Shown here: in pieces, positions 13,999 to 18,917 of the stretch
Layout: every line of letters starts with the position of its first letter
Numbering within the stretch: position 1 is the first letter of the stretch
The notes under the pieces: generated by a model
The model's database searches: none
Told to the model about the DNA's origin: nothing
What the model saw: only the letters and a program-made list of their open reading frames with translations
DNA from: DATJHM01 sp035493895
GTDB taxonomy: Bacteria; Chloroflexota; Ktedonobacteria; Ktedonobacterales; Ktedonobacteraceae
Length of the DNA: 18,917 nt
Assembly: GCA_035493895.1 (NCBI GenBank)
Contig: DATJHM010000101.1
Location: forward strand, 1 to 18,917
Direction: 5' to 3'
Program-made: the position numbers and the translations under genes

Positions 13999-15156
13999 AT
14001 GTTGAAAAATAGCGAGCTCAAACAAAAGAAAAAAGCACTCTTATTAGTCCTTGATGGGCTGGGTGTCGGCGTAATGCCAGATGCACCCGCGCAGCAAAAG
14101 GGCGCAAATACGGTTTGTCATATTGTCTCACCGGAGCAGCAGGCGCAATTTCCCATGCTGCAACGCCTGGGTTTATTTCATGTCGCCGAGAGTGGACGGA
14201 CGAGCAGCACGGCTACGATTGCCGGACTCGGCTATCCCGGGGCCGATAGCTATCTGGGCCACAATGAGATCCTGGGCGGCCACGCTCCGGATACGCAGCC
14301 GGATACGGTGCAGAGCCGCTTTTCCGCCATTGTAACCGCGCTGGAGCAGGCAAACTATACGGTGCTGCCTCTGTCTGACAATCGTGCGCTCTGGGTCAAT
14401 GGCGGCGTTTTGCTCTCGGACAATTTAGAGAATGAGCCCGGTATGGCGATCAATCTGGCGGGGACGCTCGATGTCGTGGATATGGAGACGCTGGTGAGCA
14501 TGGCGGAGGTGGTGCGTGCTCAGGTGCGCAATCCGCGTGTAATCGCCTTCGCCACGCCAGAGATGTCGCCCGCTGCGATCCTATCGGCGGTTCACACGAC
14601 GCCTGAAGGTCTGACCGGGATTGATACTCCGGCGGTGGGCTTCTATAAAGAGGGCTATCAGGTGCGCCATCTGGGCGTGGGCTTTGATGCGCATCAGGAG
14701 CTACCGCATCTGCTTGTGCAGAAGGGCTATCCGGTAGAGCTGATTGGCAAGTTTGCCGATGTTGCCGCCTGGAGCGATGATGCGATCCCGCGCCGTCCCA
14801 TCGTCGATACTGCCGCTGTGCTCGAGGATACCGCGCGTACCTGGCAACATCTCTCGCAGGGCCTGATCGCGGCGAATGTGCAGGAGACGGACCTTGCGGG
14901 CCATGCCCAGGATGTGGCACGCTCATTCCAGGTATTGCATATGGTCGATGCCTGGCTACAAGATTTCCTGCCCACTCTCGACGCGCAGTGTTTATTTGTC
15001 CTGACTGCCGATCACGGCAACGATCCGACCTATGGACCCCATCACACCCGCGAGTATGCACCGGTGTTGACGTGGGGACCGCTTCCCTACGCGCTTCAGC
15101 CCATGAGCGATCTGCGCGGCGTGGCGCAACTATTGTATACGTTTTTTGAGAAGTAG
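13999..15156 (+). CDS. yhfW: YhfW-family phosphopentomutase-like metalloenzyme
   Basis: A 385-residue member of the alkaline-phosphatase superfamily, resembling phosphopentomutase (DeoB). Metal-ligand motifs are D19 in LLLVLDGLGVGVMPD, D298/H302 in QETDLAGHAQD, D338-H339 in LTADHGND and H349 in HHTREYAPVLTWG. The place where phosphopentomutase has its phosphorylated threonine before G-H reads GADSYLGHNEILG, so S84 is the only hydroxyl in the equivalent turn apart from Y85. This suggests a related mutase or phosphohydrolase with different specificity. The ATG at 13999 has only a weak AAGAAA upstream. It lies 33 nt after yhfX and 37 nt before HPr. Confidence 0.88.
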   Translation: MLKNSELKQKKKALLLVLDGLGVGVMPDAPAQQKGANTVCHIVSPEQQAQFPMLQRLGLFHVAESGRTSSTATIAGLGYPGADSYLGHNEILGGHAPDTQPDTVQSRFSAIVTALEQANYTVLPLSDNRALWVNGGVLLSDNLENEPGMAINLAGTLDVVDMETLVSMAEVVRAQVRNPRVIAFATPEMSPAAILSAVHTTPEGLTGIDTPAVGFYKEGYQVRHLGVGFDAHQELPHLLVQKGYPVELIGKFADVAAWSDDAIPRRPIVDTAAVLEDTARTWQHLSQGLIAANVQETDLAGHAQDVARSFQVLHMVDAWLQDFLPTLDAQCLFVLTADHGNDPTYGPHHTREYAPVLTWGPLPYALQPMSDLRGVAQLLYTFFEK

Positions 15157-15193
15157 CTTTGGCTGGCTTTGCTGGCTTCAAAGGAGAGTTATC

Positions 15194-15475
15194 ATGGCAG
15201 TTTCACAAGAGGTTGAGGTTCAACATGTCCTTGGTCTGCATGCCCGTCCTGCCGCGACGTTCGTTAAGGTGGCATCCACGTTCACTTCGCGCATTACTAT
15301 CGAGAATACGGACAAAAATGCAAAGACGTTTAATGCGAAAAGTATTATGAGTGTGATGCTGGCAGGCGTGAGAAAGAATCATCACATCATGATTGTGGCC
15401 GATGGTGAGGATGAACAGGAGGCGCTCGACGCCCTGGTTGCGCTGGTGAATGACAACTTTGGCGAGGCGGAGTAA
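15194..15475 (+). CDS. ptsH: Phosphocarrier protein HPr
   Basis: A 93-residue HPr, the histidine phosphocarrier of the PEP:sugar phosphotransferase system. The active-site motif GLHARPAATFVK holds H16 and R18, and the regulatory-serine region reads NAKSIMSVMLAG with S50 aligning to Ser46 of other HPr proteins. The ATG at 15194 follows AAGGAGA by 6 nt. An in-frame start at 15146 would overlap yhfW and is rejected. It accepts phosphate from Enzyme I, encoded 5 nt downstream. No EIIA/B/C with standard signatures lies in the window, so its acceptor here is either elsewhere in the genome or the cluster's own PRD protein YhfY. Confidence 0.96.
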   Translation: MAVSQEVEVQHVLGLHARPAATFVKVASTFTSRITIENTDKNAKTFNAKSIMSVMLAGVRKNHHIMIVADGEDEQEALDALVALVNDNFGEAE

Positions 15476-15480
15476 CGGAT

Positions 15481-17217
15481 ATGGCAAGCACTATGATATG
15501 TGGTATTGGAGCTTCAGCCGGAATTGCGACTGGCCCCGTCTTTCTTTATAAATCATATAAGCCAGTGCAGAGCGCGATTGCACATATAGACGTTCGGGCT
15601 ATCCATGATAGTAAGGCGGAATGGACGCGTATCGAGCAAGCGCTACGCCAGGGCAGGCGGGAGATACAGGCGCTGCGCCAGAAAGCGAGCCGGGAAGTGG
15701 GTGAGAGTGAAGCTGCGATCTTTGAAGCGCACGAACTCTTCCTGGATGATCCCGAGTTCCTCCAACGGGTGCACGACGTTCTGGATGTCACGCAGTCATC
15801 CGCCGAATATGCGTGGCAGGAGGGCGCAACGCAGTTTGCCCGCGAGATGCGCGAGATCGGTGATGACTATCTTGCGGCGCGTGCCGATGATATCGATGAT
15901 GTGGCCCGACGTGTGTTGCGCATCCTCAGCGGCGCTCCCGACGAGACGACGCCGATCACTGAGCCGGTCATTCTCGTGGCCGACGATCTCACGCCGTCCG
16001 ACACGATCACGCTCAATAAAGCTATGATCCTCTCGTTCTGTCTGGCCGAGGGGAGCGCGACCTCGCATGTGGCAATTCTGGCGAAGGCGCTCGGCATCCC
16101 CGCGATTGTCAGTCTCGGCGAAAATATTCGTCAGCTTCAGTCGGGTATGCAGGTGATCATCAATGGCGCAAATGGCGAGATCTTCATCGATCCCGATGAA
16201 GAGACCCGCGAACGCTACGGTCAGCAGCGGCAGGCGCTTGAGCGGCAGCGTGTGCTGGCATTCCAGTGTGCGTTCCAGCCCGCGATCACCCGTGATGGCA
16301 AAAGGGTCGAAGTTGTCGCAAATATTGGTGCGCCCGAAGATGCTGCCGAGGCCCTTAACGCTGGTGCCGAGGGCATTGGCCTGCTACGTACCGAATTTCT
16401 CTTTCTCAACCATGAGCAGGCACCGGACGAGGATGAGCAGACGCGTGTCTATCGGCGGATTTTTGCGCAGATGGGCCAGCGTCCGGTTGTGGTGCGCACA
16501 TTGGACATTGGCGGCGATAAGCCCGCGCCCTATCTTACTATGCCTCACGAGCTCAATCCATTTCTGGGCATACGCGGTGTGCGCCTGACGCTGGCCTATC
16601 CCGAGCTCTTCCAGACGCAACTTCGCGCCCTGTTGCGTGCGGCTGAGGGCCGTAATCTCAAATTGATGTTTCCGATGATCGCCACGCCGGAGGAGATCCG
16701 CTCCGCACGCGAGCAGGTGGCCCTGGCTCAGAAAAATCTAAAAGCGCGAGGGGTATCCTTTGCCCACCATTTTGAGATTGGTATGATGGTAGAGATACCT
16801 GCCGCCGCGGTTTTAGCCGACATCTTTGCCAGAGACGTTGATTTTTTTAGTATTGGCACCAACGATCTTGTACAATATACACTGGCGGCTGATCGTACCA
16901 ATGCGGCGATCGCTCCCCTGGCGGACGCGTTGCATCCGGCAGTTTTGCGCCTGATCTGTCTGGTCATCGAAGCTGCTCATCAACGGGGACGCTGGGTGGG
17001 CGTCTGTGGTGAACTGGCGGGCGATGTGCTCGCGGTCCCGGTCCTGCTGGGGCTGGGACTGGATGAATTCAGCGCCACGCCAAAACTTGTCCCTTTCATC
17101 AAGCAGGCCATTCGCAACTATCGTACCGACGAAGCGCGGCAGATTGCCGACCACGTGCTTACGCTCGCCAACGCCCACGAAGTTCGCGCCTACCTGCAAG
17201 CCCAGGGACAGTGCTAG
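15481..17217 (+). CDS. ptsI: PTS Enzyme I (phosphoenolpyruvate-protein phosphotransferase)
   Basis: A 578-residue full-length Enzyme I. The N-terminal HPr-binding helical domain and swivelling domain carry the phosphorylated H196 in SATSHVAILAKALGIPAIV, with E190-G-S in place of the more usual G-G. The PEP-binding barrel shows LLRTEFLFL (301-309), RTLDIGGDKPAPYL (339-352), FSIGTNDLVQYTLAADR (456-472) and C509 in GVCGELAGD. All residues needed for autophosphorylation from PEP are present, so it should be active. It forms a pair with HPr (5 nt gap) inside the yhf cluster rather than in a separate pts operon. It is followed 58 nt later by the SIS protein. Confidence 0.96.
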   Translation: MASTMICGIGASAGIATGPVFLYKSYKPVQSAIAHIDVRAIHDSKAEWTRIEQALRQGRREIQALRQKASREVGESEAAIFEAHELFLDDPEFLQRVHDVLDVTQSSAEYAWQEGATQFAREMREIGDDYLAARADDIDDVARRVLRILSGAPDETTPITEPVILVADDLTPSDTITLNKAMILSFCLAEGSATSHVAILAKALGIPAIVSLGENIRQLQSGMQVIINGANGEIFIDPDEETRERYGQQRQALERQRVLAFQCAFQPAITRDGKRVEVVANIGAPEDAAEALNAGAEGIGLLRTEFLFLNHEQAPDEDEQTRVYRRIFAQMGQRPVVVRTLDIGGDKPAPYLTMPHELNPFLGIRGVRLTLAYPELFQTQLRALLRAAEGRNLKLMFPMIATPEEIRSAREQVALAQKNLKARGVSFAHHFEIGMMVEIPAAAVLADIFARDVDFFSIGTNDLVQYTLAADRTNAAIAPLADALHPAVLRLICLVIEAAHQRGRWVGVCGELAGDVLAVPVLLGLGLDEFSATPKLVPFIKQAIRNYRTDEARQIADHVLTLANAHEVRAYLQAQGQC

Positions 17218-17275
17218 CAAGGTCAAGCATATGCCCCATGCGCGCATATGGTTAGGTAAGAGGAAAGCATACATT

Positions 17276-18310
17276 ATGACAACGCAACTTGAACAAGAGA
17301 TTATGAGTCAGCCCGAAACGATTGCTCGCCTGCTGGATCACGAGGTTCAGCATATCAAAAAGATCGTTGCAAGTCTGCCATCGTTCCAGTATATCTTGAT
17401 TGCCGCCCGTGGCTCTTCAGATAATGCCGGAATATATGCGCAATATGCCTGGTCCACCATGGCGGGCTATCAGGTTGCGATGGCAACGCCCTCAGTCCAG
17501 ACCCTGTACCACACTTCGCCGCGCATGACGGGCGCGCTGGTCGTCGGCATCTCGCAATCGGGCCAGTCGCCGGATATCGTCGCCGTATTGGACGAGGCAA
17601 AACGCCAGGGCCGTCCCACGATTGCCGTGACGAACGATGGCACGTCCCCCCTTGCAAAGGCCGCCGATCACGTTGTAGAACTGCATGCCGGAGTGGAGAA
17701 GAGCGTCGCTGCCACCAAGACCTACACCGCGCAACTGGCCGTCATGGCCATTTTCGCCGCCGTGTGGAGCGCATCCGAGCAGCATATGACGGAACTGCAT
17801 CAACTCCCCGAACTGCTGGATGCAACCTTGCAGGGGTCAGTATCTATCCAGCAAAAGGCCGAGCGCTACCGCTATCTCAGCTACTGCTCGGTCATCGGGC
17901 GCGGTTACAACTATGCCACCGCCTTTGAGCTGGCGCTGAAGCTCAAAGAGTTGAACTATATCATCACCACGCCCTATTCTTCCGCCGATTTCCGCCATGG
18001 TCCCATTGCTACTATCGACGAAGGCGAGCCGGTTGCCTTAATCCTCCCCAGTGGTGCCGTGTTGGAAGACATGCTCGATCTGGCTCGCACGCTCAAAGAA
18101 CGCCGGGCCGAATTGCTCATCATCTCGGATAACGCCAGCGCCCTGGAGCTTGCCACGACACCGTTGCCCCTTGTGCGTCCAGCCGCCGAATGGCTCAGCC
18201 CACTCAGCGCCATTATTCCCGGCCAACTCCTGGCCATGTATACCGCCATGAGCCGTGGCTATCAGGTGGACACGCCCCGAGGCCTAAACAAAATCACCCT
18301 GACAAACTAA
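17276..18310 (+). CDS. SIS-domain sugar-phosphate deaminase/isomerase (GlmS C-terminal or NagB-II-like)
   Basis: A 344-residue protein with two SIS domains. Seen are AARGSSDNAG (43-52), GISQSGQSPD (91-100) and GVEKSVAATKTYTAQL (139-154) in the first, RGYNYATAFELALKLKELNY and SADFRHGPIA in the second, and the C-terminal tail DTPRGLNKITLTN. It lacks the glutaminase domain of GlmS, so it matches NagB-II-type glucosamine-6-phosphate deaminases. It does not look like FrlB, the deglycase encoded next to yhf in E. coli. Family knowledge predicts release of ammonia from an amino-sugar phosphate. The ATG at 17276 follows AGAGGAAA, and the frame is open upstream within ptsI but those residues belong to another frame. 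It is the last gene of the cluster. Confidence 0.9.
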   Translation: MTTQLEQEIMSQPETIARLLDHEVQHIKKIVASLPSFQYILIAARGSSDNAGIYAQYAWSTMAGYQVAMATPSVQTLYHTSPRMTGALVVGISQSGQSPDIVAVLDEAKRQGRPTIAVTNDGTSPLAKAADHVVELHAGVEKSVAATKTYTAQLAVMAIFAAVWSASEQHMTELHQLPELLDATLQGSVSIQQKAERYRYLSYCSVIGRGYNYATAFELALKLKELNYIITTPYSSADFRHGPIATIDEGEPVALILPSGAVLEDMLDLARTLKERRAELLIISDNASALELATTPLPLVRPAAEWLSPLSAIIPGQLLAMYTAMSRGYQVDTPRGLNKITLTN

Positions 18311-18328
18311 CGCCGAAGGCCCATCTTC

Positions 18329-18354
18329 GTAGATGCGCGGCTTGTCTGCGCCCA
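18329..18354 (+). repeat. REP-like interspersed repeat copy after the SIS gene
   Basis: GTAGATGCGCGGCTTGTCTG continuing CGCCCA matches the family at 3478-3502 with a few differences. It sits 18 nt after the SIS stop codon and partly overlaps the first 20-bp direct repeat. Confidence 0.7.
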
Positions 18355-18371
18355 ATACGCATCAACCGAAG
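18352..18371 (+). repeat. 20-bp direct repeat, left copy (right copy at 18767-18786)
   Basis: CCAATACGCATCAACCGAAG occurs exactly twice, 415 nt apart, on either side of the fold-back element. This may be a product of duplication or recombination of the interval rather than a transposase footprint, because the copies are not at the edges of the fold-back. Confidence 0.85.
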
Positions 18372-18398
18372 GGGCCGAGAAGGGAATTTCGCCCGGAC

Positions 18399-18634
18399 TC
18401 AGTAGTGGCACGGTGGAGTGAGAACGGAACTGTGCCTGGGAACTCGCACGATAAAGCTGGCTCCGCAGGAGGAGAGACGTGCGAGCAGAGCCGCCTTCGC
18501 CGCTGATCTCGGCGGTCGAAAAACAGGTGCCTGAGCTCGCCATTTCCTCCGTTGCCATCATCGCCTGCGGAGCCAGGGGAATCGCGCGAGTTCCCTGGCA
18601 CAGTTCCGTTCTCACTCCACCGTGCCACTACTGA
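18399..18634. mobile_element. 236-bp fold-back element with 49-bp terminal inverted repeats (MITE-like)
   Basis: Arms 18399-18447 and 18586-18634 are reverse complements at 48 of 49 positions, starting TCAGTAGTGGCACGGTGGAG. Inside them further nested pairs occur: a 13-bp pair (18457-18469 with 18564-18576), GGAGGA with TCCTCC, GCGAGC with GCTCGC, and CCGCC with GGCGG. The whole element can therefore fold into one long hairpin. It encodes no transposase and has no clear target duplication. It may be a non-autonomous transposable element, or a structured RNA or terminator at the end of the cluster. Confidence 0.75.
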
Positions 18635-18766
18635 ATCCCAAATTCTACTTGTCCACGAACTCCACGGCCTTTAGGTTGATGTATATTGATCGCGCTTCAT
18701 GCCGATCCGCGTCCCCCCCGGCCATCACGTCGATGCGCAGAGGTAGGGATCGTGCTTGATGCCGAT

Positions 18767-18786
18767 CCAATACGCATCAACCGAAG
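18767..18786 (+). repeat. 20-bp direct repeat, right copy
   Basis: Exact second copy of the 20-mer at 18352-18371. It is 80 nt before the edge gene. Confidence 0.85.
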
Positions 18787-18866
18787 AATGGTTCAGATGC
18801 CATGATGCAGGTCAATAGAAAGCCGAGAGGGTCAATCGTGTCACACAGGATCGGGAGGAAAGAGGC

Positions 18867-18917
18867 ATGAGCCCGAAAAAACCGGTCATTTGCGTTCCCC
18901 CACCGACCCTCTCGCCC
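18867..18917 (+). CDS. Start of an unidentified gene, cut by the window end
   Basis: An ATG at 18867 is preceded by GGGAGGAAAGAGGC and opens a frame of 17 codons (MSPKKPVICVPPPTLSP) that runs off the window. The residues are too few for a family call. Its place next to repeats and a fold-back element would fit a transposase, but that is only a guess. Confidence 0.4.
   Translation, partial: MSPKKPVICVPPPTLSP

Larger units (their letters stand above)
18311..18866. other. Repeat-rich non-coding stretch after the cluster
   Basis: No convincing gene is found. Besides the separately listed repeat copy (18329-18354), fold-back element and 20-bp direct repeats, it has a 21-bp near repeat (19 of 21 matches) at 18688-18708 and 18748-18768. 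Frames on the minus strand through the fold-back are low-complexity shadows. No classic stem plus U-tract terminator for the yhf transcript was found. The fold-back may serve instead. Confidence 0.7.

Noticed and set aside
14450..15181. Minus-strand open frame of 243 codons
   Set aside because: It is antisense to yhfW, with a proline/arginine/serine-rich low-complexity translation typical of a shadow frame.
17229..17251. CATATG pair in the Enzyme I to SIS gap as a hairpin or operator
   Set aside because: Each hexamer is itself palindromic and the stem is only six AT-rich base pairs, so it is likely chance.
17276..18310. SIS protein as the fructoselysine-6-phosphate deglycase FrlB
   Set aside because: The tail DTPRGLNKITLTN and the ATKTYTAQL segment fit the GlmS/NagB-II branch, and FrlB lacks them as far as I can recall its sequence.
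18307..18628. Minus-strand frames of 88 and 102 codons across the fold-back
   Set aside because: They read through both arms of the inverted repeat, are low in complexity, and have no ribosome site or family features.

Overview
The window looks like chromosomal DNA from a moderately GC-rich soil bacterium, most likely of the Ktedonobacteria class (Chloroflexota). The clues are short interspersed GTAGAGGCGCG..TTGTCTGCGCC repeats scattered between genes, an ArsR/SRPBCC gene pair, an F420/FMN PPOX protein, and strong TTGACA-17-TATAAT type promoters. This placement comes from recognition, not from a database comparison.

Left part (1-3620) is a patchwork of small, self-contained accessory genes. 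It holds the tail of an ArsR regulator overlapping an AHSA1/SRPBCC protein, a RibD-type dihydrofolate-reductase-like protein, a 45-codon remnant of an IS630-like transposase, and a PPOX-class flavin/F420 protein that overlaps a convergent TetR regulator. A striking 29-bp perfect inverted repeat carries two identical overlapping promoters between the TetR gene and a divergent HxlR-type regulator. An interspersed-repeat hairpin follows.

Middle part (3621-6993) is a minus-strand two-gene operon with its own promoter: a zinc-dependent medium-chain dehydrogenase and an enolase-superfamily sugar-acid dehydratase. Together they suggest oxidation then dehydration of a sugar or sugar acid. Next comes a Fic-fold protein whose catalytic-motif histidine is replaced by glutamine.

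Right part (7130-18310) is the main find: one long plus-strand gene cluster in the order yhfZ-yhfY-yhfU-yhfT-php-yhfS-yhfX-yhfW-HPr-Enzyme I-SIS deaminase. The first eight are homologues of the enigmatic Escherichia coli yhf operon (yhfS to yhfZ), here reordered. They are followed directly by the general phosphotransferase proteins HPr and Enzyme I and by a GlmS/NagB-II-like SIS protein. A near-consensus promoter with a 20-bp perfect palindrome at its start site precedes yhfZ, which suggests autoregulation. The presence of EI, HPr and a PRD protein (YhfY) with no recognisable EII proteins suggests a phosphorelay feeding YhfY/YhfU/YhfT, possibly a non-canonical PTS-like uptake route. The imported compound would be processed by a phosphotriesterase-like hydrolase, two PLP enzymes, a phosphopentomutase-like enzyme and an amino-sugar-phosphate deaminase/isomerase. 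The substrate cannot be told from the sequence.

Right edge (18311-18917) is repeat-rich non-coding DNA. It has a 236-bp fold-back element with 49-bp arms, a 20-bp direct repeat on either side of it, and the first 17 codons of an unidentified gene cut by the window end.
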